From Acidobacteriota bacterium (GTDB lineage Bacteria; Acidobacteriota; Thermoanaerobaculia; Thermoanaerobaculales; Sulfomarinibacteraceae): a stretch of DNA of 42,613 nucleotides. The notes under the pieces were generated by a model. The model had not been told where the DNA came from. It did not search any database and worked only from the letters and a program-made list of their open reading frames with translations. The position numbers and the translations under genes are program-made. The stretch covers positions 1-42,613 of the forward strand of contig WGCW01000001.1 in assembly GCA_015493585.1 (NCBI GenBank), given 5' to 3'. Shown here piece after piece: positions 1 to 7,918 of this stretch. How positions within the stretch are numbered: the stretch's first letter is position 1; every line of letters begins with the position of its first letter.

Positions 1-90
1 CGTCTGGAAGGCCAGTACCGGGGCTGGATTGCTCTCTCGCGCCAGCTCATTGTGCCTCAAGTGGCAGGGATTCGTGAGGATCGGATCTGA
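1..90 (+). CDS. 3' end of an unidentified protein (partial)
   Basis: An open frame enters from the left edge and runs 29 codons to TGA at 88-90. The visible tail contains GWIALSRQLIVPQVAG and ends in EDRI. No family can be recognised from so little sequence. It is on the same strand as the pilin genes that follow, with about 100 nt between the stop and the first prepilin start. The frame could be chance. Confidence 0.35.
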   Translation, partial: RLEGQYRGWIALSRQLIVPQVAGIREDRI

Positions 91-147
91 ATCGCCGGGG
101 TGCGATCCAGTCCGGCATGGGGGAACGTCGTGCGTTTTTCGTTGTGG

Positions 148-153
148 TATACT
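148..153 (+). promoter_or_regulatory. Candidate -10 element (TATACT) for the pilin operon
   Basis: TATACT sits in the context TGGTATACTTC, 38 nt before the first prepilin ATG. No convincing -35 hexamer is seen about 17 nt upstream. The flank GGTA(TA)CTTCTTGCTT partly recurs before the second pilin at 708-724 (GGTACCGTTCTTGCTT), so the two genes may have duplicated together with upstream sequence. Confidence 0.4.
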
Positions 154-191
154 TCTTGCTTGAGAGAGAAACGAACGAATGGAGGTGTTCT

Positions 192-656
192 ATGAGGAGA
201 GAAAGAGGTTTCACGTTAATCGAGCTGCTGATCGTGGTGGCCATCATTGGTATCATCGCCGCGATCGCAATCCCCAACCTGTTGAACGCGTTGAATCGTG
301 GCCGTCAAAAGAGGACGATGGCCGACATGAGAACCATTGGGACCGCCGTCGAGCAGTACCAGGTGGACTTCAACTTCTATCCGAAGGTCGGTGGCATCGT
401 TGACGTGTCAAATCTAGCCAGCTACATTGAGCCAACCTACTTGAAGAAAATCCCCACCCAGGATGGTTGGAACAACCCCTTTAAGTGGGACGGTGATGGT
501 ACTAACGGGCTGGATTACACGATCATTTCCTATGCAAAGGACGATAAGAGTGGCCCGACGACGTGGAAGCCTGGCAACCGGACAACCAATTTCAACGACG
601 ACATCGTCTTCTCCGATGGAATGTTTGTCCAGTGGCCTGAGGGTCTGCAGCAGTAA
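192..656 (+). CDS. Type II/IV prepilin, GspG-like
   Basis: A 154-residue prepilin. The chosen ATG follows GGAGGTG at 181-187 with 5 nt spacing; an upstream in-frame start at 117 has no such site. The leader MRRERG is followed by FTLIELL, the class III signal cut by prepilin peptidase between Gly6 and Phe7, with the usual Glu at mature position 5. A hydrophobic helix runs to about residue 30. The globular part has ALNRGRQKRTMADMR and ends with a loop reading NFNDDIVFSDG. This resembles the calcium-binding C-terminal loop of GspG pseudopilins; the calcium role is inferred. It lies 90 nt before a close paralogue, and a prepilin peptidase closes the locus at 20834. No secretion ATPase or platform gene is in the window, so type II secretion versus a pilus cannot be settled. 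Confidence 0.88.
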   Translation: MRRERGFTLIELLIVVAIIGIIAAIAIPNLLNALNRGRQKRTMADMRTIGTAVEQYQVDFNFYPKVGGIVDVSNLASYIEPTYLKKIPTQDGWNNPFKWDGDGTNGLDYTIISYAKDDKSGPTTWKPGNRTTNFNDDIVFSDGMFVQWPEGLQQ

Positions 657-681
657 CGCACCATATAGGTTCGTTTTCGAT

Positions 682-707
682 GGGGACGCGGAAGCGTCCC
701 CTTTTTT
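682..707 (+). terminator. Intrinsic terminator between the two prepilin genes
   Basis: A perfect 8-bp stem, GGGGACGC (682-689) with GCGTCCCC (694-701), closes a GGAA tetraloop and is followed by six T (702-707). It starts 25 nt after the first pilin stop and ends 39 nt before the second pilin start. It should end most transcripts after pilin 1, leaving the rest of the operon to readthrough or a second promoter. Confidence 0.9.
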
Positions 708-746
708 GGTACCGTTCTTGCTTAAGATGCAGGAGGGGATACTGCC

Positions 747-1193
747 GTGAGACAGAGGGGATTTACGCTTGTCGAGCTCTTGATCGTCGTTGCGATCATC
801 GGGATGCTCGCCGCGATCGCCGTTCCGTACCTGTTTCGTGCGCTCAACCGCGCGCGCCAGAAGAGATCGATGGCAGACATGAGAACGTTGGCTGGCGCCG
901 TTGAGCAGTATGGGCTCGACATGACTTTTTACCCAAAGGTTAGCGATGTCGAGAGCCTGGCTTTAAACCTTGAGCCAACATATCTCCGGAAAATCCCGCG
1001 GAACGATGGTTGGAACCGGCCATTTTTGTACCAGACGGATCTGAATTCCGGTACCGACTATACACTTGCTTCTCTTGGGATGGATGGCGTTCGGGGGAGC
1101 TGGGTGATTGGACGACGGACGACGAATTACAATGATGACATTGTGATCTCGGACGGTCAGTTCGTTCAGTGGCCCGAAGGGATGCAGAAGTAG
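747..1193 (+). CDS. Type II/IV prepilin, GspG-like (paralogue)
   Basis: A 148-residue prepilin starting at GTG behind AGGAGG (731-736, 10 nt spacing). The leader MRQRG is cut before FTLVELL, with Glu5 in the mature form. It is clearly a duplicate of the preceding gene. Shared blocks include RQKR(T/S)MADMRT, AVEQY, EPTYL(K/R)KIP, DGWN.PF, and the C-terminal RTTN(F/Y)NDDIV.SDG.FVQWPEG. The middle has diverged. Products are expected in the inner membrane before cleavage and then in a pseudopilus or pilus. It follows an intrinsic terminator, so its expression may differ from that of pilin 1. The next gene, an O-antigen-ligase-like protein, starts 36 nt downstream. Confidence 0.88.
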   Translation: MRQRGFTLVELLIVVAIIGMLAAIAVPYLFRALNRARQKRSMADMRTLAGAVEQYGLDMTFYPKVSDVESLALNLEPTYLRKIPRNDGWNRPFLYQTDLNSGTDYTLASLGMDGVRGSWVIGRRTTNYNDDIVISDGQFVQWPEGMQK

Positions 1194-1229
1194 CTTTGGT
1201 ACGGTTGGCCGTTCTGATAGCCTGAGGCC

Positions 1230-2792
1230 ATGAGAACCGGTTTGCTCGTGGCCATCGCCGGTGTATTGGCCGCATGGCTTCCCGTCGAGGTTTTCCCGTG
1301 GGCGGGTGTCGCCGTGCTTGGGCTTCTCGTGATCAATGCAGGCCTCAGCGGGAAGGCGCTGGCTTGGGAGCGTGAAATCCTTGTACCGGCTCTCGCTATT
1401 GGTCTCTGGGTCGCGGCGGGATTGACGGTGGGATGGGACCGGGCGACGGCGGCATCGGAGCTCGGTTTGGCCGCCGTAGTTGCAGCCGTGCTCTGGCTGG
1501 CATCGAAACGCGTTCCACGAGCCGGGGTGGTGACAGCTCTTTCGCTCGGAGTGTCCCTCCTGACCTTGTGGGCGGTGTGGCAGGTGAGCTTTGGTCTCAA
1601 GGCTGACCTCACGGGTGTGGCGTTGCTTCCCGAGGGCCTGCGTGGGATGGCGCGTTTCAAGATCCTGACCGGCCGGGCCTTTGCGGCGCTCGCTCAACCC
1701 GGACATCTGGCCGTGCTTCTGGCAACGGTTGTGCCGGTTGCCATCAGCAGAATCACGGCCGGGCAGCGGCGCGGATTCTGGGCAGGGATCCTCGGCTCAT
1801 GCCTGCTTGGGATCGTGTTGACCCGATCCCTGCTTGGAGCTGCGCTCGCCGTGCTTGGGTTGATGCTCGGTTGGGAGGAGAGGCACAGCCCGGCATGGAA
1901 GACAGCGTTGGCCGTTGTGCTCGGCTGTCTTGTCCTTGTCGCTGTGCTGCGGACGGATCTCACCCGTTTGGAGCCGGTGCGCCAGCGTGTTGAGAACTGG
2001 AAGGCCGCTGTCTGGGTTTGGGAGGGGGCGCCGGTGACCGGAGTAGGCCTCGGGGGTTTCGGTCAGGCGGCGCTGGGCTATCCTGGGAGAGCAGCGAATC
2101 ACCCGCAACATGCTCACTGTCTGCCCTTGGAGTGGGGCGCCGAGATGGGGGTTCCCGGCTTTGGCCTGGCGCTTTTGTTTTTCCTTTGGGTTACCCGTTT
2201 GAGTTGGCGTACGTGGCGGACCGATCGAGGTCTTGCAGTGGCCGTCCTCATCGTGCCTCTCCACAACCTCTTTGATTTCTCGTTCTTCAGCTGGGGTGTT
2301 GCCATTCCCTGGGCAGTGATCGCCGGTTGGACGGTGGCGAAGGCACGGGATGGTGAAGTGCGTCACTCACGTCCGAAACGATGGGGCCGTCCGCTGCTGC
2401 TCGCCATGTTGGTGTCGATGATGTTTGTCGCGTGTCTCAACGCATTCGCAAGCTCACTGGAACAGCGGGCGGCTAGCGACCCCGTGCCGTCCGCAGCTCT
2501 GCATCTTGCCGAGCGGGCACGATTCATCGCGCCGTGGCGCCTCGATCCAGTACGGACGATCAGCCGTTCGGCCAGCGAAAATCCTGCTCTTGTGCACCGT
2601 GCGCTTCGGGATGTGGAGAAAGCTCAGTGGTGGCGTCCCCACTCTCCAGGCCTTGCGATGCAGCTTGCCCTCCTCGAGCTTGCTGCGCATAACACGCCTG
2701 GCGCCATGGAAGAAGCGGCTCGCGCCGCTGCCTACGCCCCGCCGGGTTCCGGCCTGGAGAAGATGGCCCATACGATGTTGTCCGGGCAGTAA
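1230..2792 (+). CDS. O-antigen ligase/polymerase-like membrane protein with TPR-like tail
   Basis: A 520-residue polytopic protein with about ten hydrophobic segments across residues 1-435. Residues 270-310 carry the large periplasmic-loop signature of the Wzy_C/O-antigen ligase family: TGVGLGGFGQA, then HPQHAH, then EWGAEMGVPGF. HNLFDFSF follows in a late membrane segment. Members transfer lipid-linked glycans to lipid A or protein, or polymerise them. The last ~90 residues are soluble and helical, with TPR-like alanine spacing. It lies between prepilins and a second ligase-like gene, so a pilin-directed oligosaccharyltransferase is possible but unproven. The sequence alone cannot separate WaaL, Wzy and PglL roles. 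A GAGG sits only 2 nt from the ATG, so the start is moderately sure. Confidence 0.78.
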   Translation: MRTGLLVAIAGVLAAWLPVEVFPWAGVAVLGLLVINAGLSGKALAWEREILVPALAIGLWVAAGLTVGWDRATAASELGLAAVVAAVLWLASKRVPRAGVVTALSLGVSLLTLWAVWQVSFGLKADLTGVALLPEGLRGMARFKILTGRAFAALAQPGHLAVLLATVVPVAISRITAGQRRGFWAGILGSCLLGIVLTRSLLGAALAVLGLMLGWEERHSPAWKTALAVVLGCLVLVAVLRTDLTRLEPVRQRVENWKAAVWVWEGAPVTGVGLGGFGQAALGYPGRAANHPQHAHCLPLEWGAEMGVPGFGLALLFFLWVTRLSWRTWRTDRGLAVAVLIVPLHNLFDFSFFSWGVAIPWAVIAGWTVAKARDGEVRHSRPKRWGRPLLLAMLVSMMFVACLNAFASSLEQRAASDPVPSAALHLAERARFIAPWRLDPVRTISRSASENPALVHRALRDVEKAQWWRPHSPGLAMQLALLELAAHNTPGAMEEAARAAAYAPPGSGLEKMAHTMLSGQ

Positions 2793-2847
2793 TTCGATGG
2801 ACGTGCAGATACCGCTAGATCGTCTCGCGCTTTGTTACCCTTGCAGC

Positions 2848-2943
2848 ATGCTTGAGCCTTCCCGTGCGCCGGCGCAGCGCATCATGTTCCGGAAACATTT
2901 CATGCAGCTATCGCCTTGGCTTTTGCTGGGGGCGGGAGTGTGA
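2848..2943 (+). CDS. Possible 31-residue leader ORF before the second ligase-like gene
   Basis: ATG at 2848 opens a 31-codon frame ending in TGA (2941-2943). It is in phase with, and only 3 nt upstream of, the GTG start at 2947. A weak TANNNT hexamer (TACCCT, 2836-2841) lies 6 nt before the ATG and no Shine-Dalgarno site is seen, so translation would have to be leaderless. The peptide ends in hydrophobic residues (LSPWLLLGAGV). It could couple translation to the next gene or be chance. Confidence 0.22.
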   Translation: MLEPSRAPAQRIMFRKHFMQLSPWLLLGAGV

Positions 2944-2946
2944 ACC

Positions 2947-4797
2947 GTGCAGCGCGGACCGGCTGATTCGCCTCCAGTGATTGCGTCTCCTCAAGCCGCT
3001 GCCGTGCGCGATGTGCTGAGCTTGATCGCCGCCGGCATCGTGACCGTTACGGCTGCCGCGGGAGGCGCTTTCGATCCAACCGTGGCGGTGTGGGCAGGCG
3101 TATGTGCGGCCCTGGTCGCCGGGGTGATGGTGGCGTCACGCTCATTCGTGCCTGATGGCTTTGAGTGGGCGCTTGTGGCGTGCCTCGCCTGGGCTGGAAT
3201 CGTTGCGTTCATAGACCGTTTGTCTCCGCTCGCCTCCAAAGAAGCGATCGCCGGGTGGTTGATTGCCCTGATTATCATGATGGCGGCGCGGCGGGCAGGG
3301 CAGCGATCTCGCCGGGTGAGCCTCGGACTTTTAGCCGGCACCGGTGTTGTGATCGTGATCTGGCAAGTGCTCGATGCCGTCTCAACCCGGCAGCTCCGTT
3401 CAGCGGGTCCCTTCATCGATCCAAATCTCGTGGCGGCCCTTCTCGTTCCACTGATCCCGCTCGTCATGGTCATGATCTCGAAGAAAACCGTGGCTGCTGC
3501 GCTCTTGATCGTGTTGAGCGTGGGCGTTGTTCTGACCGGCTCGAGAGCGGGGGTGGTTGCACTTGCAGTTGCACTGTTGATCGCCGCCCGGCGAGGGTGG
3601 CAACGGCGAGCTGTGGCCGTGGCGGTAGCTGCCGGGGCGGCGGTCGTTTGGTGGCGGTTCGCCGCTCATCCCGATGCGTTCGCGTGGTACCGGACGAGCA
3701 TCTGGGGGGCACTTGTCCGGCTCCTCGGCGCCCATCCGGTCATGGGGATCGGCCCCGGCGGGTTCCCCGACGCGACGGGCGTTGTGCGGTTGGCACACCG
3801 CACGGGATGCGCCCTGCACGCCCGCCGGATCGGGGGCGCGGAATCGATGCTCGTTGGTTGGATCGTGCGGACGGGCACCGTCGGCGTCGCGATCGGTCTT
3901 GCAGCGATTTTGGCTTTAGGGCAGCGGCTCGCGAGCCGCCGGTGGTGGGGCGGGCGCGGTTTCGCCGCCTCCCTGGGCGCAATAGGGATCATGGCCCTAT
4001 TTCACGATTTCTTTGACGTCGCTATCGTGCTCTGGTGGTGGGGGTTGCTCCTGGGCCTTGGATTGAGCAGTCCCGATGACATGCCTTCGGGTGCAGCGCC
4101 CGGCACGCGGGGACGATCCGGAGCATCCCGGGTGATCCCCGGTGTGGTGGTGGCTGGGCTGGTGTTGTGGGGGATGACACAGCCGGCGCTCGCGCGTCTC
4201 GTTGCCCGCCGTGGCGAGGATGCAACCACGGTGCGAAGAGCCGTGCGCCTCGAACCGTGGCTCGACACGGCCGCTTTGGCGCGGGTTCACGCGCTCCTTA
4301 CCAAGGGGCGGTGGACATGGGCAGATGCCGCCGAAGCCAGGCGCTGGAGTGATGTTGCCGTACACGTTCATCGTGGTTCGTCTGATGCCTGGGTTCTGGT
4401 GGGTGACGTCAATGCCAGGATCGTCAGTGATCTTGGAATCTGGCCAGCCGCTGTAGAACGGGCACGAGAGGGGTACCGGATGGCATGCCGCCTCGAGCCT
4501 GAGCTGCCGTGGGCATGGGTGGCCTGGGCCCGTTTAGAGCGGACGCTCGGCCATATCGAGGCAGCGCGTCGCCTCGATCAACGCGCCGTCCTGGCCGAAC
4601 CCAACTGTGTCCGCGCCTGGCTGCTGCTGGGACGGATCGATCTTGATCTCGGACGGATCGGCCGTGCCCGTCAGGATCTTGAGGCTGCACGGAGAGCCCG
4701 GAGGTGCGGCCAGGGCCGATTGCTCGAAGCGTATGACCGGGACCTGATGGCGGCGCCGGCGTGGCAGTGGAGCGCGCTCGAGGAGGCGTTGCGGTGA
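2947..4797 (+). CDS. Second O-antigen ligase/polymerase-like protein with C-terminal TPR
   Basis: A 616-residue membrane protein starting at GTG with GGGAG about 8 nt upstream. Residues 15-420 are strongly hydrophobic with about ten membrane segments. GSRAGVVAL in mid-protein, HPVMGIGPGGFPD, GAESMLVGWIVRTGTVG and a late FHDFFDV follow the layout of Wzy_C-type ligases. The last ~170 residues contain TPR-like pairs (AWVAWARLERTLGHIEAARR, then AWLLLGRIDLDLGRIGRARQ). The general architecture matches the preceding ligase-like gene, although the sequences have diverged, so one may polymerise and the other transfer. The stop overlaps the next start by 4 nt (GTGA), so this gene and the YfhO-like gene are translationally coupled. 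Confidence 0.78.
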   Translation: MQRGPADSPPVIASPQAAAVRDVLSLIAAGIVTVTAAAGGAFDPTVAVWAGVCAALVAGVMVASRSFVPDGFEWALVACLAWAGIVAFIDRLSPLASKEAIAGWLIALIIMMAARRAGQRSRRVSLGLLAGTGVVIVIWQVLDAVSTRQLRSAGPFIDPNLVAALLVPLIPLVMVMISKKTVAAALLIVLSVGVVLTGSRAGVVALAVALLIAARRGWQRRAVAVAVAAGAAVVWWRFAAHPDAFAWYRTSIWGALVRLLGAHPVMGIGPGGFPDATGVVRLAHRTGCALHARRIGGAESMLVGWIVRTGTVGVAIGLAAILALGQRLASRRWWGGRGFAASLGAIGIMALFHDFFDVAIVLWWWGLLLGLGLSSPDDMPSGAAPGTRGRSGASRVIPGVVVAGLVLWGMTQPALARLVARRGEDATTVRRAVRLEPWLDTAALARVHALLTKGRWTWADAAEARRWSDVAVHVHRGSSDAWVLVGDVNARIVSDLGIWPAAVERAREGYRMACRLEPELPWAWVAWARLERTLGHIEAARRLDQRAVLAEPNCVRAWLLLGRIDLDLGRIGRARQDLEAARRARRCGQGRLLEAYDRDLMAAPAWQWSALEEALR

Positions 4798-6764
4798 AGC
4801 GGCTCGGCGTGTGGTGGGTTCCGCTTCTGCTGCTGCTCGCGCCGCTCTTCGGCAGGATGCCCCTGGCCAGGGACATCCCCGGCTACTTTGTGCCGATCCG
4901 GACGTTAACGTCAGCACGCATGGCCACCGGAGAGCTCCCCTGGCTCAACGATCAGAACGGCTGCGGTGAGGCGTGGTTCGCCGATCCGGAGACGGGTATC
5001 CTCTACCCGCCACACTGGGTGTACATGGTCGTACCGGCCGGCTGGGGGATGAGCTTTGAGATCGGCTTTCACCTGGCCCTGCTGGCACTGGGCATTGGGC
5101 TGCTGGCCAAGAGGCTGGGGGCGGGGCCGTGGGGACAGCTGGTGGCGGAGGCCGCCACCTGGTCGGCCGGGCCGGTTCTCACTGTGGCGGGGATGACAAA
5201 CAACCTCGATACACTGGCCTGGGCGCCTTGGATGATCCTGGCGGCGCTGAGGAAGGACCGGTGGTCCGTTCCGTTGCTCGCGCTTGCGACGGCGATGGCG
5301 TGGTTGGCGGGCGAGCCGGAGCTCTGGGCCGTGGCCGTGGGTGTCACCATCTTTGCCACACCCCACCGCGAAAAAGCGCTCGCGGGTCTTGGACTTGGAA
5401 CGGCCATCGCCGCGGTGCAACTGGTCCCGTTCGTGTTTTGGGTGCTGAGCGGCGACCGGGGCTCGGGAGCCACGATGCCGTACCTCTTCGGCGCAGTCAC
5501 GCCATCCGGTTGGCTCAAAATTCTTGCGCCTGGCATCCCGGCCTACGGCAAGGGAACGTACTTCGTCGAGAGTCTCTTTTTGAGCGCTCCTCTCGCCTTG
5601 TGTGCCTGGCTCGGTCTCAAAAAGCGATGGATCTGGCTTGTGCTTATGGTTGGCCTGGCCCTGCTGGCGACACTTCCCACCATCGGAGGGAGCGGTATCT
5701 ATCTTTTCCTGACTCATGAGCTCGTCCGGTATCCATCCCGTTTTGCGGTTATGGCGCTCGTTCTGCTCCTGCCGTTTGTAGGGACCGGCGTGACACGTTG
5801 GCTCGGGGGTGAGGGGAGGATCGCGGGCGCAGTGCTCGGCGCTGGGGCCGTGGTGGCTGGCTTGGCGTCACACGGGCCGTGGGCCATGATCACCGGTGTG
5901 GTGACGGGCGCAGCCGTACTCATCGCTGGTGTGATGCCGCCGTCCCGCCGCCTCCGGGCTGCCGTTCTCGGAATTGGGGTTGCCGCCTGTACCGGCGCGG
6001 GTTGGCCGCTGCTCCACGTGGCTCCTGCACATTCGTTCACCCTGGATTGGAAGGGCGTTGCCGGCGATGGGAGGCTCTACACGCCTCCGCCGCCTGCAGG
6101 TTCCATCTGGTGGCTCGCTGAGGCGCGCCACGGCAGCCATCTTTGGCCACTTGGGTACGCCAACCTTCTGGGAAATGTCGATCTGGTGCGGACATACGCC
6201 CCGTTGACAGATGCCCATCTCGCCAGGCATCTCAAACGGGCGGATCGTGGTCCAGCCGGAACCTGGTGGCTCGATATGCTTGGTGCCCGCTGGCTGGTCT
6301 TGGGATCCCGCTTTGATGTTCCGGGCCTGGATCCAATCGATGTCAAGAAAGGATTGTGGCTGTACCGGAACCGGAGAGCCCTGCCGGAAGCTTCACTGTG
6401 GAGGCGGGCTCCACATCCAGGATTGATCGCCCTGGGTCCGGCGGTGATGACGATCTCCCGGCCGAGGCCGGAGCGCCTGACCGTTGCCGTGTCCTCGCCG
6501 GCGGGCGGGGATGTCGTGCTGACCGAAACCCCGGTGCGGGGCTGGCGGTGGACGCTTGACGGACGTCCGGTCACACCACACCTTGGCCCGGGCATTCTGC
6601 AGAGCTTCCGGACCGGGCCCGGTCTCCACATCCTGCGGGGGACGTACATGCCTCCAATGCTGGTTCCAGCGGCAGCGCTGAGCCTGACGGCATCGGCGGT
6701 GATCGTGATCTGGCTGATGGTGGCGGCTGTTGGCCAGAAGGATCGTGCTTTCTCAACCACGTAA
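4794..6764 (+). CDS. YfhO-like polytopic membrane protein (GT-C type fold likely)
   Basis: A 656-residue protein starting at GTG, overlapping the previous stop by 4 nt, with AGGAGG 7 nt upstream (4781-4786). The N-terminus has one membrane segment and then DIPGYFVPIRTL and a NGCGEAWFADPETG.LYPPH loop. This is the typical first periplasmic loop of YfhO-type proteins. About ten more membrane segments follow. The C-terminal periplasmic part has GWRWTLDGRPV and ends in YMPPML followed by a last membrane helix, again as in YfhO. Bacterial YfhO is linked to sugar decoration of surface polymers through polyprenyl-phosphate sugars. Here it presumably acts on the glycan made by this locus. The 3' end overlaps the convergent glycosyltransferase gene by 12 nt. 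Confidence 0.72.
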   Translation: MKRLGVWWVPLLLLLAPLFGRMPLARDIPGYFVPIRTLTSARMATGELPWLNDQNGCGEAWFADPETGILYPPHWVYMVVPAGWGMSFEIGFHLALLALGIGLLAKRLGAGPWGQLVAEAATWSAGPVLTVAGMTNNLDTLAWAPWMILAALRKDRWSVPLLALATAMAWLAGEPELWAVAVGVTIFATPHREKALAGLGLGTAIAAVQLVPFVFWVLSGDRGSGATMPYLFGAVTPSGWLKILAPGIPAYGKGTYFVESLFLSAPLALCAWLGLKKRWIWLVLMVGLALLATLPTIGGSGIYLFLTHELVRYPSRFAVMALVLLLPFVGTGVTRWLGGEGRIAGAVLGAGAVVAGLASHGPWAMITGVVTGAAVLIAGVMPPSRRLRAAVLGIGVAACTGAGWPLLHVAPAHSFTLDWKGVAGDGRLYTPPPPAGSIWWLAEARHGSHLWPLGYANLLGNVDLVRTYAPLTDAHLARHLKRADRGPAGTWWLDMLGARWLVLGSRFDVPGLDPIDVKKGLWLYRNRRALPEASLWRRAPHPGLIALGPAVMTISRPRPERLTVAVSSPAGGDVVLTETPVRGWRWTLDGRPVTPHLGPGILQSFRTGPGLHILRGTYMPPMLVPAAALSLTASAVIVIWLMVAAVGQKDRAFSTT

Positions 6765-7844
6765 GTCGATGGCCTGGTGGTAGATCTCGATCAGCCGTTC
6801 TGCCGAGCGCTCCCATGTCTGTTCGCTCGCAAGGGTAATCCCTCGTGCAGCCAGCCTCGTGCAAAGCGTCACGTCACTGGTCAGCTTCCGGACAGCCGCT
6901 GCCCATGCTGCGGCCGACGCCGTGACGGGAAGGAAGAGGGCAGCATCCCGGCCCACTTCGGGGAGTGAGGCACGATCGGTGAGAACGGGGATACACCCCG
7001 ATGCCATCGCTTCCAGGACCGGGAGGCCAAAGCCTTCCCAGAGAGAAGGCAGCAGGAGCGCAATCGCGGTCCGGTACAGGCCCGCGAGCTGGTGATCGTC
7101 GACAATGCCGGCGAGCACGAGACGATCCGGGTGTTGAGCGGCGGCGCTGCGAACGAAGGAGGCTCGTGCCGCGCTGCCGGCGATTGTCAGAGGAGGCAGA
7201 CCATCCGCTTCCGCGCTCGTCCACGCTTGGATCAGCAGGCTGATCCGTTTGTGAGGATCGGCTCCCCCGACGAACAGGACGTGGTTGCGGGCGGTGTCCG
7301 GACCGGGGGAGAAGATCTCGGTGTTGACGCCCCACCCGGCGACCCGCACGCGCTCCGGCCAGATGCCGAGGCCGTGGACGGCATCTGACGCCGTAGCCCG
7401 TGAAACCGCATGCACGAGCGTTGCCCGCCGGTGGGTCGTGAGGCGCTGGATGGCCCGGCGCCGCGTCCGCGCCGGGGGAATGCTTTCGGGAATCCTCAGC
7501 GGTGTGATGTCGTGCAGCGTGCTGACGACGGGAACCGGCACGCCCGGCGGAACGCCCCACGCCGGCAGGTGGAGCACATCGATGTGATGCCGCCGGAGGA
7601 CCCACTTCCACGCTGGCCCGTCGAAGAAAAAAGCGCCCCGCGATGGCTGGGGAAGATGGACGATGGCCCGGGCGCCCCGGTACCATGCATCTGGAACATG
7701 AGCATACCGCGGGATAAAGAGCGTCACCTCAAGATCGTCGCGCCGGACCAAAGTCCGGGCGAGCTGGGCGGTCACCCTGCCCAGCCCCCGGTGGGGGTCG
7801 AGGATGGCCGCGCGTGCGTCAAAACCTATCTTGAGAGGTTTCAC
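6753..7844 (-). CDS. Glycosyltransferase family 4
   Basis: A 363-residue GT-B enzyme. The N-terminal domain begins KIGFDARAAI and includes the glycine-rich RGLGRV loop, with THDITPLRIP near residue 120. The C-terminal domain has HVLFVGGADPHKR and the E-x7-E nucleotide-sugar motif as WEGFGLPVLE. These features fit GT4 cytoplasmic transferases of the mannosyl/rhamnosyl kind; donor and acceptor cannot be told. The start codon is GTG. A TAGAAT hexamer lies 6 nt upstream with no Shine-Dalgarno site, which suggests a leaderless transcript. It is read opposite to the flanking genes, diverging from the 7919 glycosyltransferase and converging on the YfhO-like gene. Confidence 0.86.
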   Translation of the reverse strand: MKPLKIGFDARAAILDPHRGLGRVTAQLARTLVRRDDLEVTLFIPRYAHVPDAWYRGARAIVHLPQPSRGAFFFDGPAWKWVLRRHHIDVLHLPAWGVPPGVPVPVVSTLHDITPLRIPESIPPARTRRRAIQRLTTHRRATLVHAVSRATASDAVHGLGIWPERVRVAGWGVNTEIFSPGPDTARNHVLFVGGADPHKRISLLIQAWTSAEADGLPPLTIAGSAARASFVRSAAAQHPDRLVLAGIVDDHQLAGLYRTAIALLLPSLWEGFGLPVLEAMASGCIPVLTDRASLPEVGRDAALFLPVTASAAAWAAAVRKLTSDVTLCTRLAARGITLASEQTWERSAERLIEIYHQAIDLRG

Positions 7845-7850
7845 GAAGCG

Positions 7851-7856
7851 ATTCTA
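7851..7856 (-). promoter_or_regulatory. Candidate -10 element (TAGAAT) giving a leaderless start
   Basis: On the reverse strand TAGAAT is followed by six bases and then the GTG of the GT4 gene, so transcription would begin at or next to the start codon. No good -35 hexamer is visible. Confidence 0.4.
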
Positions 7857-7918
7857 CCCTTGCCAGGGGCGGGCATCGGTCTTGGCGCAGGACCCTGGAA
7901 CCCGAGGAGCCGGGGGGC

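Noticed and set aside
2941-2943. In-frame TGA before the second ligase gene as a selenocysteine codon, given selA in the window
   Set aside because: The residues around it are not a redox motif, no SECIS-like hairpin is evident just downstream, and a good GTG start with a ribosome site follows at once.
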